This document shows, piece by piece, positions 1 to 12,285 of a stretch of 64,000 nt of DNA. A program made the position numbers and the translations under genes. A model generated the notes under the pieces. It was given only the letters and a program-made list of their open reading frames with translations, was not told the origin of the DNA and did not search any database. The number at the start of each line of letters is the position of its first letter. The stretch's first letter is position 1. Source of the stretch: Strigamia acuminata (Eukaryota > Arthropoda > Chilopoda > Geophilomorpha > Linotaeniidae); the NCBI GenBank assembly GCA_949358305.1, contig OX442315.1, forward strand, positions 36,916,427 to 36,980,426. The letters run 5' to 3'.

Positions 1-1
1 A

Positions 2-1513
2 AAGACAAGTTTGCTGGAAGAGAAGATGCGACGAGGAGAAGTTCTTACAAATAGCGAGTGGACGGAAATGCAAATGCAAATGCGAATGCGAATACAAACG
101 CAGATGATGCAGATGATGCAAGCGATGCAGAGAAAATCGGAGGTACCAAAAAAGACGATGAAGAACGAGCCAAAAGAAGTAAAAAACGCGCCAAAATTAC
201 CGCGTGTTAAGAAGATTGCGAACAAAAAGAGGGCCGCATCAGAAGCAGTTTTAGCGAAGATCCGACGTGGAGAACTTCCAACCGAGGCGGAATGGAACAA
301 CGGATGGTTGGAGTTGAAGATCCGAGATGTCAAGCCATTGTTACAAATCCGTAACATTGTGCCAGCAAAATCGACATATGAGATGAAAAGTCAATTACGA
401 CGAGCGGTGCGTGCAGAAGCAGGAATCGGCGAAGGCGAAGGCGAAGACGAAGTCGAAGAAAGCGACGAAGAAGATGACGAAGACGACGTAGAAGAAACGG
501 TCGAGACGGTCCAAAACGAAGATGAAGTCGCGGCGGATCGTAACGAAGATACGACCAAGACGGATCAAAGCGAAGATGAAATTGCGGCGAAGCCAGTAAC
601 GGTAATCAACAACAGACCGAGGGAAATCGCGATGAACGAGGTCGACACAAAAGCACGAGTAGCTGCCGAAGAAATCAACTCGGGCAAGTCGGTGACAGCG
701 GAAGAAACGGGGATCGTGTTGGCGATAATTCACGACGAAGACGCAATCGAGACGATCCCAGACGAAGCGACGATTGAAGCAGATCAAAAGGGAGATGCGA
801 TTAGGACGATTCGAAGCGAAGATGAGATCGCGACGGATCGCAACGACGATAAAATTGCAAAGAGACCGGAAGAAGCGATCAAAGAACTGAACGAAGAAGC
901 GGGCGATAAATTGGACGGCGACGGTGATGTAGTTGAGGACGATCTTGGTGAAGAAAACGAAGGGAATCGAGATGCGGACGAAGAGAATCGAGATGCGGTT
1001 AATGCGAGTCCAGACGATGCGAGGTCAGAGGAATTGGATGCGCAACCAGACGAAATTACCGTGGAAAAGTGGGAGTTTTGTGCGAATCTGACTCGAGTTG
1101 AAGAAGCGAACGAACTGCAAGGCGAATTTGTCGCGGGACTGGATGGACTCGAAGAGGGCGGAGTTGGACTTGGCGACAGATCGGAAGAACTCGACGGGAA
1201 CGACGCGTCGGACGAGCTTCTGCCGGGCAGAGAAGCACGACACGTGACATTCGAGGGCGGCAGAGATGGATGTGATTTCCGAGCCGAAGAAAACAAGACA
1301 AATCGGAATTGGCGTACGAGACTCAAATCAAGTGATCGAACGAGGGAATGGAGGTTCAAAGACGACGCAATGTCGGGAGCAGAGGACGAGGCGTCGGCGA
1401 GGACGCCGACGTTTAGTCGGATGACCGAGTGTGGAGTTTTTCGGGTTCGAGACCGAGGACGGGCGACAACGGTCGCCAGGGGGCGGGCAGACATACGCAA
1501 ATATGTCCAGTAG
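2..1513 (+). CDS. Acidic, low-complexity open reading frame, open at the left edge (unidentified; probably retroelement-associated)
   Basis: The frame is open from the window edge to a TAG at 1511-1513; the first ATG is at 25, so the true start may lie outside. The first part carries two similar short motifs (RRGEVLTNSEW near residue 10 and RRGELPTEAEW near residue 88). The second leads into LELKIRDVKPLLQIRNI and a basic helix, which resembles a SAP-type helix-loop-helix; I cannot confirm this. The rest is rich in Glu and Asp, with loose repeats around DRNED and SEDEIA. No Gag, protease, RT or integrase motif is visible. A CCAAT/TATA/AATAAA cluster follows directly, as in an LTR, so I suspect a retroelement ORF. 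A host nuclear acidic protein cannot be excluded. The long minus-strand frame over the same bases is a shadow. Confidence 0.4.
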   Translation, partial: KTSLLEEKMRRGEVLTNSEWTEMQMQMRMRIQTQMMQMMQAMQRKSEVPKKTMKNEPKEVKNAPKLPRVKKIANKKRAASEAVLAKIRRGELPTEAEWNNGWLELKIRDVKPLLQIRNIVPAKSTYEMKSQLRRAVRAEAGIGEGEGEDEVEESDEEDDEDDVEETVETVQNEDEVAADRNEDTTKTDQSEDEIAAKPVTVINNRPREIAMNEVDTKARVAAEEINSGKSVTAEETGIVLAIIHDEDAIETIPDEATIEADQKGDAIRTIRSEDEIATDRNDDKIAKRPEEAIKELNEEAGDKLDGDGDVVEDDLGEENEGNRDADEENRDAVNASPDDARSEELDAQPDEITVEKWEFCANLTRVEEANELQGEFVAGLDGLEEGGVGLGDRSEELDGNDASDELLPGREARHVTFEGGRDGCDFRAEENKTNRNWRTRLKSSDRTREWRFKDDAMSGAEDEASARTPTFSRMTECGVFRVRDRGRATTVARGRADIRKYVQ

Positions 1514-1527
1514 ACGTTTTGGGGTAA

Positions 1528-1612
1528 AACAGCCAATCGGGGCTGTTCGTTTCTGGTCAGCCAATCAGAGCTGACCAATGAGATATATAAAGAAGAATTG
1601 TTTGTTAATAAA
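1528..1612 (+). promoter_or_regulatory. CCAAT-TATA-AATAAA cluster with two tandem hairpins (LTR-like promoter/polyA module)
   Basis: Two perfect 7-bp stems lie in tandem: AACAGCC/GGCTGTT (1528-1547) and GGTCAGC/GCTGACC (1555-1576). Each includes a CCAAT box (1533, 1561), and a third CCAAT follows at 1575. TATATAA is at 1584-1590 and AATAAA at 1607-1612. A core promoter and a polyadenylation signal this close together are typical of the U3/R part of a retroelement LTR. No matching second LTR is in the window. Confidence 0.4.
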
Positions 1613-3885
1613 ATTACTTGAAGTTAACTAGAGCTTGTAGTTGTGTCTTGGTAATTTCGGGTCAGCTAGTCTCAGCTTTGAGATAGTTTACATGGTAAAC
1701 AACGCCAATTTATGCAACAGAGTCGTTGCTTGGTTTGAATCTCACATCCGGGGCCAGCAGCCGCCCATCCTGCACCAACAGTTGGTGCATGTCAGAATCG
1801 CTCCGAAAGACCCACAGATGTTATTCGAGATGGGTTTTGGGAATGATGCGGGTGCGAAACTTATTAAACAAGTTTGGATCCACATCAATCCTGGCTTCCA
1901 ATCTGGACCATGCGCTAGAAGACCGTTATGTAACGTCAACGAGCGTAAAGATCCAAATGACGTCACCACTAACTTGCTGCCACTGTTGTCGCCCACTTTT
2001 TAAGTAAATGAAGAAGTAAATATAATTTGTTTGTACTTTTGTTTGTTCTTTTTTTAAGAATAATTATTCTTTCTTAAAAGGGGGTGAAGTGTGGTAACCT
2101 CAAAAGTATATCTTTGTGTGTCCACCATGTTTCCAGCAGTCTAGTAAGGGAGTAAAATATTATTTTTGTAAATTACATTTTATTTCTTCTTTTGGTTTAT
2201 TTTAAGTAAGAAAATACCCTTTAGCATAGTACAAAGTGGTTTCACCCTTTGTGCTGTGAAGCACATCTTTTGATGGCGCAACTTGGTGCAAATTGTGAGA
2301 GAAGTTTTCCTCCCCTCCACTTGTGCCTGCCTTAAGGTTTGCATGCAGCACAGCTTTTTTGAGCAGAATCTAGGGTGGGCCAAACCGTTTTGGCGCACTC
2401 TGGACACTCTTGATCTTGCTTCGAACTACACCACATCATGCTCAAACTTATGCTCAAATATTGTTAAGTGTGATCCGTGGTACTGGAAGAATCGAGACTC
2501 CATGCAAATCTGTGTTCATTTTACAGAGTAGCTTCGCGTGCCTTATTTTGATTTCTGAGGGGATTGCTGTGTCGAGGTTGCTCCACAGAAATCTGTGCTC
2601 AAGTGTCGCCACCGTAGGACATCAACCGTGAGTGTATGGTGTTTAATTTTCATAATTTCATTTGTATCATTTACTCATTTTGTGACCCTGTAATTAAACG
2701 ATTAAAACATTTGTCATTTCCTTTTTAAATTGTGTTAGTTTTTTTATTCCCCTAGACCAACTCAGGCCGTTGAGTAAAAGACCCAACTGGCATCTCACCG
2801 GCTCGGCGAATATTCCTAGTTTAGCGTTAAATTAGAGATAAATACCCGGATCACTTGCAATTGCTAAAGGATAAATGAAATAGTGTTCAATAGTTGTTTT
2901 TTTAGGAGGATTTAATTCTTTTCTTTTTATTTCTATTGCTTTTTCTTTGGCTTTATTTTATCTCTGTCTCCATCTCTCTCTGTCAATGTGAGTGAATGAA
3001 AACATTGGCATTTTCAATTAAAAAGTGAACTTTGTTAATATTAATTTATTTTGATTATAATAAAATGTTGAGGAGATCTGTTCTTGACATTTGGAGAGGT
3101 AGATTAGGTGTTATTGAAAGTGTTACATGCAGGTATACGGTAATTCATATTAGCGCTTCTTTTCCAATCAAAGATGGTAAAGAAGAAAATATAGCTTTTG
3201 TAGTTCCTAGTTTGGGTTCGGCATTTTGATGCCGAAATCAAATAGACACACACAAATACAAGAAATACATGATTCTAGGTGATGAGCACAATTCAAAAGA
3301 CAATTTTAGATCTTTGTAAATGGCATTTCGTGTTTGAATTTGGCATCAAGACACCCGACAATCTTACCTGTTTAGAAGTAAGTTTCAAATTGAATTTACA
3401 GTTTAATGATGGTGAAATTGGTGATGGTTATTGCTGCATGTTACTTCTTTCTTCGACGCTGAAATTTCTCCATTACACTGATACTGTTGACTTAGACTAA
3501 TGAGTTTGTGGTTCATTGTGCAATCCACTACACCGGTGCTTAAACAGTGGGGATTACGAAGTTCAATTGACTTTGGTTTTCGTTTTGGAAATTCAAGTGG
3601 CATTATGCAAGATAAAGGAGAAAAATCTAACCGGATTACAGACTTTATTTTGATTTTATGATGGTTATTTTATTTACTTTATAGTGGAATCAGTTTGTGA
3701 CAAAATGTTATAACTTTTTCTTAATTTTTATTTGCTTGAAATTACAATAGATTTATTAACGTTTGATATTTTAATTGCTGTGCATGGAATGGACAATTTA
3801 TATATAACGTATATATATATACATAGGATATGTATTTACAGGGGATTTCAAACAGCTAAATTGGAAAGAAAGAAAAAAATCGATT
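1613..3885. other. Intergenic stretch, no gene recognised; one polypurine-tract/LTR-start-like site
   Basis: Short open frames near 1641-2007 lack any recognisable domain. At 2077-2089 a purine run (AAAAGGGGGTGAAG) is followed at 2090 by TGTGGTAACC, the look of a polypurine tract joined to the start of a plus-strand LTR. The partner LTR and its end cannot be found here. From 2,600 on I see AT-rich sequence with nothing identifiable. Confidence 0.35.
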
Positions 3886-3891
3886 TTTATT
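3886..3891 (-). terminator. Candidate polyadenylation signal of the dmrt99B-like gene
   Basis: TTTATT on the plus strand reads AATAAA on the minus strand, about 420 bases downstream of the stop codon at 4310-4312. Position and orientation fit, but other AT-rich hexamers are nearby. Confidence 0.35.
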
Positions 3892-4309
3892 AGACGTAAG
3901 GCGTCGTGTGGAGCGCGCCATAGCTGATCACAAAATGCAATTTCTTATTTCTTTATCACATGTATGACATCAAAAATGGAAATGGTCTAATGAATTTATA
4001 ATACTTAAATTTAGAAATATTTTATGACGAATGCCTTTCAACTTCAAATTACCTTCCTTCCCTGACATTTCTTTTATCGCATCATTAAAATAAAAACAAC
4101 ATACGATAGCAGATGTTCGCAGTTTCAACTTGAGAATTGTACGGAAGCTTGAACAGCTTGTGTCTAACGGTGGAATTATGTAGCAATCCGTTGAAATACG
4201 TCTCAAGTTCAAACTGCAAGATTTAGTAATATATAGTAAGTAATTGTCGATTAATGCGAATGCTATTAAACATAGTAGACGACATAGTAGATGCCCGTGG
4301 AGCAGAGAG

Positions 4310-7300
4310 TCAATCGCTACAACATCCACTACCTCCCGACTTGTCACCTTTTCCATCACAACAAGTACAGTTGCTTTCGAAATGTCCGGCCGAATGTTGA
4401 GTCTTGGAAGCAGGAGGAAGAGTGCCTATTGCCAACCCCCCGTAAGCAGCCGCCGCATAGTCCGGGCGAAGTAGTCCTGGGATGAAGCCGGCCGAATAGG
4501 GCATTGCTAGGAAGCCGCCTCGAGATTGGTGCGAAGGATATCCCAAGCGCACGTGGCCAAGAGCTGCAACGGAGGCAATGGGAGAAAAGGCCGAAGAGCG
4601 CATAGCGGGAGAAGTAACGTATGGTCCCGGTCGTTGAACTAAAGCTAGCGGAGAAGAATTGGGTGGGGGTGACGGTGTAGAAGTGATGGGCATGGATGGG
4701 TGCTCTTTGGGAGAAATTCTGGAAGATTCTTCGGCAGCTAGTTTGGAGTTGAGGACATGTTCTATGGCCTGAACAACATCTCCCTGGCAGGTGTTGAGGA
4801 TTGCGTGCAAGAAATTTTTCTTGTGGCTCGGGAATACACGAGCCAGTATATCTATAGGATTTCTTCGGGGTACGCTGGGATTGCCTCCGCTGCCTCCCCT
4901 GCTGCTTCCGCCGTGACCGGAATCGATGCTGTCTGGAGTGGATGGATCACTAAAATCACTTCCTGGCCTTTCGTTGGTGCAAACTGTTTCAGTAGCATCT
5001 GAAACGGAAACTGCGTCTGACTGATTTGCAGATTGTTGACGGGACATCGGACTACGCTTGTCAGAGTTCTTGTCTTCGTTGGGGCCGGCTCCGGGACTGC
5101 TAGAGCCGCGGCTCAAACTTCTGGGTTCATCATCGCTGTCTAAACGTTGTCGTTTCGCATCTGCAACGAATGAATTATGCTTAAGAAAATATCTCTAGAA
5201 TTCTTTCTATTGGGCAAAATGAAGCTGAAAAATGAATTTGGAATCAGGATACCAGGCGCAGACTGTGCTATACACTTTACTGGAAATCTAAAAGCATATG
5301 ACAGCACAGTATCGACATAAACTAGCTTTTAGAATGTCTGGAGATAATTAACTGAGGTGGCAATTTAGGAATTTTCTTTTAATATGTGGGCGTGAGTGTG
5401 GGAGCCCAATCTATTAAATGATCCCTCGGGCTCCTATTCATGATGACACATACAGTATAATTTGAGCCTGTGGTTTAAAGGGAACGAGTCACTTTGTTGG
5501 GCAAAAATCAATACAGAAGGGGAGAGAGAGAGAGAAATGAAAATGATTAGTGGTATAACATACTTGTGCTCAAACAATTATAGGACCGACAGCTTCACAG
5601 CTACTATGAATTATGAAGATAAACTTCTTAAATTGATTTAATAGAACAAAAACAAAAAATTAAAAAGTTATGAATAGTGAAAGGACTATAACCAGGAGTT
5701 TTATTGAATTAACCCAAGTCTTTCGCAGACCTATGCTATTATATTCTATTAAGTGGCGACACAATGTCAATAGTTTTTTTGTTTTTCGAGGGATAATACT
5801 GGATACATAAACAAGGTTTTTTTTATTTTTTAAATATATGAAATGACATTATTCACACAACAACTTGACTATTCCACGAGCTTATGTCGAGGGTTGGTGT
5901 GTTGTTGGCACCAGAGTGGGAGGGCTGAGTGCATCATGTATGGAAATGCGGACGAATATAATTGAGTCTAAATTAATAGGGTCGTTTTTCGTCGGGGGTG
6001 GATAGGCGATGCGCGGGTTGTGGATAATTGCCTCCCCTCGCCTCACCCCCGCAATAGAAGAGTGGATCACGTGACTGAGTCCCTGCCACGTCACGTCAGC
6101 AACATGAGTTTAGGAGAATAGAAAAGGGGGTTGATGAACAATATCCACTTTGCACGATGATGGCAGAGCAAGTTCATAATTTTCCGTCTTAAATTGGAAT
6201 CAATATTCAAATAGCTGAGTTGAGCTGATGAGTCGCAGGTGGGGGCTAAAAATTCCAGACATTCCATCCCGTGATTCATTAAGAAAGTGCATGCCAAACA
6301 TGATATCCAGCTCATATGAGGAAGAGTGCGTTGGGGGTTAGGGATAGGGAGGGTGGGGATGGGAAGGGGAAGTGGAATCCTTTAGGTAACGACCAATAGA
6401 AAGGAAGAAAAAGTTTCCTTTCTTTGTGGTTGGTTGTTGGAGTGACAGTGACGAGGGCACATGTATCCTGCTCTCTTGATTCTGAATGGATCAGTTTGCA
6501 TTAAGAGTTAAGCCTAAAGGTGGGGAGGAGTGAAAAGAGGGCATATGAAAATGGTTGGTGGTGGAGGAGAATAAAGTTTCCTCCTTGATAGTTTTCTAAG
6601 GGCATAGTTGTATTTTTCTATAATATTGTGTGTGTTGTTGTATAAACCTGTAGACAACACAATGGCATTCATGTGAGGAGGAAACTTGATCAAGACTCTT
6701 CTTTTAGACAGTTCTTTGTAGATATTTGATAGTTGAGTGACCAAGTACTAAAGGAAGAGCCCAATAGTGGGGGGGGGGAAGTAAACCATGTTCAACATAT
6801 TAGCAATTGCAACCACTTATAGGGTTGTGGGCTCTTTGTTGTTGGGTTTATAAAACTTGAGATTGTGGCTTGTGATAGAAGGGTGACAATGTTGTCTAGG
6901 TCTTTGATGTGTGTTCAAGTGGGGGAACTAAGTGTAACATATCAAAGCAGATTTTTCTTTTAGAAAAACGGTGTTAAACATTTAATTGAACAGCGAGGAC
7001 AAGAAATAAATTCCATTTCTGCCAAGTACTATTGTTTTTTGTGGGCCTCATGAAGCAGAAATTTTCAACTAGGGCACTTTTTCCTGTCAATCAATAAACG
7101 TTTCCTTCAGAAAATGTTATAGTAAGTTAGCATAGTAGCTACTAGTGGTTAGACTTCATTCCGTTGTGTCTTTATTTCTGTGTTTTGTGCGCGTGTTTGA
7201 AAGTGCGATTGCTCGGTTTGGCCGTCCCGCCATTAGGGATCCCTGCCAAATTTGGCGAGGTATTGCCAATCGCGAACCTTTGGCAAGTAACCTCAACTAG

Positions 7301-10300
7301 TTAGTGGATGCGTGCTACCATTATTCTTCTTCATTTTTATAAATTCTAAGAACCCGTGCAATTAATTCGTGATTTGATCATGTAAATAATAATATTAAAG
7401 GTAGAAACAAAGTTTAACGGATCAACGATACGGTCATAATGGTCTTCCAATTGTACGCGAAGAACGAATTTTGCTCTTTGCACATATCGTTGGGCTTGAT
7501 CGACAAATCCCTTTTCACAGAAATTCATTGAGGAAATAAAGAAAATCAAAATTACAAATCAGCAAATGAGACTACTTTGTATAACTGCCTCTTTAAGCGC
7601 ACTCAGAAGCCATAAACAAACTCATCTAATATCCTTCCTCGGAGGGATTTGCTCTGTTGCCAACATGTTGAAAATATCAAGAGATAAATTAAAGCAATTA
7701 TTTCCCCCCCTCTCACTCCCACTCCCCTATCACTTCCTACTCGTACACATGCTATTTTATATCTATCCCTTTCTGCTTGAGACAGTTGATACATCTCTCT
7801 TCGCCCAAGTGAGATGAATGCCCCACAAATTATACCTTGATTATGCCTCTTCACACAAACCCAATTAGGGCTCCTAAGTTGGCTACACTGTATCTTGACA
7901 CAATCTGACCACCCCTGACTCCAAAGGGGCCATTTTTCTCCCTCCTTTTTACCTCCTTTTTAGCAGTGGTGACGGGTTGCCAACCTTCTGGCAAGTGTGT
8001 ATCCACTGTAGCTTTATGTGGGCGTCGAAGGGAAGTGCAACAGTCAGGCGACTATTGTAGCCATCATCTGATATGGTGAGTAGAGTGGGATTTGAAGGTG
8101 GGGGGTGGGAAGTGACCCCACCCCCATAATCCTCCTTTCACCTGGGAAACCCTAGACACCAGGTGCGGGGCGTCGTTGGCGCCAGGGATGTTTCACGGGT
8201 CATGGAGGACACTGACCAGTGCTAACTACAACGTGAGGGGAGAGTTTGTCGTGTTTGCCAAGTGAGGCAAGATGGAAACAAAGATGGCTGAATCCTTAGA
8301 TAAATAGGAGGGGAAATGAAGGCAAGAAACAGTAGAAATCGAGTATTTTTGATTGCGAGGTTAATGAAGCGTTGTTGGGGTTACGAATGAAGGAAACCTT
8401 TGAATGCTTCTCTCTGCGTAATTTGTTTCATTTTGCACAGCACTTGGTATAAAAGAAAGGGGAAGGGAGGGGAAAAAATTGAATGCTTGTTTTGTGAGAA
8501 ATGTAATTAAGTTTGCCATTTGAAAACATATAGACCTAAATTTGCTTTTTTTTAAAAAAAATTTTAAGAGATTTTATTTATTTATTTATTTAGGTTTTTG
8601 GCATTTTAGGACTAGTAAATATCACAATTAGGTATTTGCAGTGTTGGAAAGCCAAGATTGCCGAGCTGCTTCTACTATTTTTTTCTAAGAGAAAATTTCT
8701 ACAATAAAACGCAGATTATCTCAACTAATTGGCAGACGTATAAGTTATTCATGAAACCAATTTGTTCGCGTAATCGGACATTAGGTTTACGTACATAATG
8801 TACTGAAAATTAAAAATCGATAAAAATTATTAAAAGGCGTTAAAAATAGACATAAATTTTTAAAGGTCATTAAAAGTAGATGAAAATCGTTATAAGTCGC
8901 AAAAAATCTATAAAAACCTTTAAAAGTCATTTTAAATCGATAAAAATCGTTGAAATTCGTTAAAAACTATAAAAATCGATTTTAAAAAGCGATAAAAATG
9001 GATTGAACATTGATCACTGCTGTTCGCATAACCCGCGTTCTTATAATCAAAGTTTGCCTGTCATTTATAGATTTGCCTTTAACAGAAGTGAATTTTGCAT
9101 GTCACTTTGACGCACATTTTCGTGCCAACATGTATTATGTTGCGAGTAAGGTTTCATTTAACGGTACGAAAACCTTCACTAATATGTGTGCGTGCACGTG
9201 TTTCCAGGCCCCACCTTCTATAGCAATTTTGCGAGGCCCCCTGGACGTAAGACTATTTCAAATTAAGTAACAAGCCTATAAGTTACGGTATTGCTTATAA
9301 CATTACAAATAACACCAAAGCAACTGCAACGGCTTAATCTTTTTTTGAAATGTGGAAAACAAGGCAAGTCGTAAATATTTGACTACGGTATTTTTCTAAA
9401 TATAAACCAGTCGATTCGAGAGTCTTGTTCCCAGAATGGTAGATAAAGAATAGAAGAAGACACTTTTTCTCACCTCGATTCCCCCACTACGTACTAGTCG
9501 ACGTAATCTGAAACTCTTCTCAAGGAGCCACACACACACACAAGTGTTACATTGTCATGGCCACCATGACAGCTCATAAGGGGTGGTCTCTGCTCAATGT
9601 GAAGAGGTGCGAATTCGAGTCGGACAAGCTACTGTGTGAAAAGACAAGACAGTTGCTCCTCCACCCGCCTCGTCTTACCATTCGGATTCAAACGTGTTCT
9701 CCACCCACGACTCACACGTGCAACGAAAAGCAAGTAAATGCAACCCCCAACTTAGTTCGGAACGGCTATGCCCCCCACAAACCTCCGCTAATTGGACTCC
9801 GGGGGGCTAACAACATCATCGGTGGCCCTGAGCGCGTCTCTGGCCCGTCGCTTCGCGTTCTCCTCCCCCGTTTCACGTGCAAGTTCCCATGAGGAGTGAG
9901 TTGGGGTTCACCTGGTGGAGGTCCCCTCCTGGCCGGCTAATTAGGAAGGTGGGGGTCTTTGTCCGCTATCATTTTGTATTTTTATTATAGTAATACAGTA
10001 ATTGGATCTCGTTATATGTGAAATGTTGTGTGGTGGGCATTGAGTATAAATGGATACCTGTTGATTCATTCAATGAGTCGGGACGCTTGAGGTGCGGTTC
10101 CGCGAGTCAAAGAAAGGAGCTCACCAGCTATACAGTACTTGTTGTTAATAAAATGTACACAAATGATTGAAATGGGAAATAAAATGAATGAATAGAAATA
10201 GATTGTAAGTTGTAAAATTAAGTTAAAAGGAGTTTTGTTGTGTTGTCTAAGCTTAACTTACCCGCAGTTCCTTTAGCGAAGTCGCCGTCCGCGGAGAAGT

Positions 10301-10769
10301 TGAGCGGTTGAGGTGCTTCGGGGCCCATGTCAACAACGTTGTGCTGGGGCTTGGAGCCGAGCGCGTGCTGCATGGCGGAGAGGGCCAGCAGACCGGCGTC
10401 GTGCGTTCCGTACAGGAGTCCTAATTCCCTGGCTTCATTCTCCTCTTGGGCCTGTTGACGTCTAAGTGCCACTTGGGCTGCCATGACACGCTGTCTTTCC
10501 GCTATCAGAGTGCATTTCGGACAGACGCAGTCTCGCCATCGACAGTACCGCTTGTGACCCTTGAGCGCTGACACAACTCCGTGGTTCCGACATCGGGCGC
10601 ATTTCGGCGTCCGCTGGTACCGTTCGTTGGCCCGTAAGAAGATTGCGGGAGGCAGGCTGCCGAGTGCGGATGCTCCGCTGGCCGCGTGATGCTGATGGGC
10701 ATCGACGAGGCCCTCCATCCCCGTGGGGAGAGACATCATGAGTGGTATCGGGTGTGTTGCCGAGACCAT
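4310..10769 (-). CDS. dmrt99B: Doublesex/Mab-3-related transcription factor with DM and DMA domains (DMRTA / dmrt99B type)
   Basis: Two coding exons are joined by consensus splice sites. Exon 1 is 10769-10262 (ATG at 10769; donor GTAAGT; phase 1). Exon 2 is 5160-4310 (acceptor CAG; stop TGA at 4312-4310). The junction is in frame and predicts 452 residues. The DM domain spans about residues 53-107. Its intertwined zinc ligands are C57, C60, H63, H72, C76, C81, C83 and C86, followed by the basic recognition helix ([20 protein letters not shown]). The DMA (CUE-like) domain lies near residues 268-309, around [19 protein letters not shown] plus DMA, and the near-invariant DM sequence, define the DMRTA/dmrt99B class; dmrt93B is the other DMA-bearing possibility. 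Members bind DNA in the nucleus and act in neural and gonadal development. The tail ends in a Cys-rich segment ([18 protein letters not shown]). Codons are GC-richer than the surrounding DNA. Confidence 0.93.
5161..10261 (-). other. Single large intron of the dmrt99B-like gene
   Basis: The donor is GTAAGT (read on the minus strand at 10261) and the acceptor CAG at 5163-5161. At 5.1 kb it is far longer than most introns in this window. It holds no recognised coding exon. It does hold GC-richer islands in otherwise AT-rich DNA: about 6,000-6,090 (with CACGTG and CACGTCACGTCA), about 7,960-8,260, and about 9,540-9,960 (with a CTAATTAGG homeodomain-type core). These are candidates for regulatory elements. 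A (TTTA)n tract lies near 8,576-8,596. A plus-strand open frame at 9557-9892 has no recognisable domain. Confidence 0.7.
8806..9000. repeat. Degenerate ~20-bp A/T-rich tandem repeat
   Basis: About nine imperfect copies of a unit like GTTAAAAATCGATAAAAATC follow one another inside the dmrt intron. The copies are strongly diverged, unlike the homogeneous 18-kb minisatellite. Confidence 0.6.
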
Positions 10770-12034
10770 ATAAAGTAGTCAAATGGGATTTTGTGCGAGC
10801 AGAAGAGAGGAGAGGAGAGGAACGGAGAGGAACGAGTGCAAACCTCTCTCTCTTTCTCTCTCTCTTTTGAAACGAGGTGTGCTTCTCTCCGATTGGTTGG
10901 CTGTGTAGCGAGCTGGTTATTGGTTCACAGATAAGGGGATGAGTGGGAAATGAAGACGCGCTTGATACTCACTGAGACCTTGTTGTTTGTTATTAATGGA
11001 AAGAGAATTCAGTTGAGTTGGTAAAAATTTCACTTTTTTTCTTCTTTTTTTTTCTTTTTTTTTCGTTTTATTTTGAAATTGATTTAGTTTTGGGAATGAA
11101 TTTTAAAAAAAATTTAAGTCTGGTTTAGTCTTAAAACTATTTGAAGAAAAGGAAAGGTTTTTTGATTGAAAAAGAAGAAATTTTTAATTCTGTCGTTTAT
11201 TTTTGTAAATCTCTGGAAATTTTTTTATGCATTTTTTTTTTTTTTTTTTTGGAAATTTTGCTAAAATTTTGAAAATTTCTCACAATTGTGAACAATTTTT
11301 GCAGAAATTCCAAAAATTGGGATTAATTATTATACATTTTTTGAAACTGTGATCAATTTTCGCCTTATCTCGACCCAAGCCCCCTTATTGTGTCAACTAG
11401 TTGTACTAATACCGGGATGCGTAATTCTTGTAAAAAATTCCGAAATACATAACATTTCTTCTAAAGCAAAATAAAAAGATTTCTCCCATCAATGGAGCCG
11501 TGGGACACCCTGCCCTAAGCTAATAAAAAGGTTATTAACACAGTTTGATTGGTGTTATTTGGCTACGGTTTCTTTCTCCTTATCCCATTTCACCTTGGAG
11601 AATGTTTCAAGACAGTCGTGTTGGCGCCTCGAGCCCTTCAAGTGGCGTCATCGGAGACCCGAAGACACTCGTCCCCACCCTCACTTGAAACTCTGATCTG
11701 TGATCACTTGGTAAATCACTCGAACCGGGATCCGTGAGAACGACTCAACGCATCCAGGTGGTTTGTCATCGAAGACACAACATTTGGGGACTAAACCCCC
11801 GAACTAGAAACAAAAAATGTATATTTTCGACACATCAACGTCTATCAAATTGTTTAAATCGGATGATCAATTTAAATCGGATGATTAATGAAACCATAGA
11901 CCTAAAATGGTCTAATTTTAGACATTTTTCTACCTCGGGCTCGAGGTATTTGCCATATATGGCACATTTTTATTGGGGGATAACGGATCGTGATGATAAT
12001 GTCGATCGCGTCATCAATCAAGGGATGACTGAGT

Positions 12035-12190
12035 CACGTGCCGGTGGTTGCTAGGCAACAATGGGGCGGTGGAATGTGCGGAATGTGACGATCCGCATCA
12101 GATATTGTGACCGAGTGATGAACTAACTTGGTCCGCAATGAGTGATGCTGGAATTTCAACATTTTTCAACAGTTTTGCAGTCACGTGACT
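12035..12190. promoter_or_regulatory. X-box (RFX-type) palindrome with two CACGTG E-boxes
   Basis: GTTGCTAGGCAAC at 12047-12059 reads on the minus strand as GTTGCC-T-AGCAAC, which fits the RFX X-box consensus GTNRCC-N(0-3)-RGYAAC exactly. CACGTG occurs at 12035-12040 and again inside the 12-bp palindrome AGTCACGTGACT (12179-12190). The cluster is 1.3-1.4 kb upstream of the dmrt start codon. A regulatory role is inference. Confidence 0.35.
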
Positions 12191-12258
12191 TGGTGTATTA
12201 TATTAGATATTTAGGTGGTTTTTTTTTCTTTAATGAGAATGAAAATAAAGTGTGGGCA

Positions 12259-12285
12259 GATAGATAGATAGATAGATAGATAGAT
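12259..12285. repeat. (GATA)n microsatellite
   Basis: About 6.5 perfect GATA units upstream of the dmrt99B-like gene. Confidence 0.9.

Noticed and set aside
784-1578. 264-codon minus-strand frame
   Set aside because: Ser/Arg-rich shadow of the acidic plus-strand frame, caused by its GA-rich codons.
1722-2007. 93- and 120-codon frames after the TATA/polyA cluster
   Set aside because: Both plus frames and a minus frame are open over the same bases and none shows a known domain.
9557-9892. 111-codon plus-strand frame in the dmrt intron
   Set aside because: GC-rich patch with no recognisable domain. It is better viewed as possible regulatory DNA.
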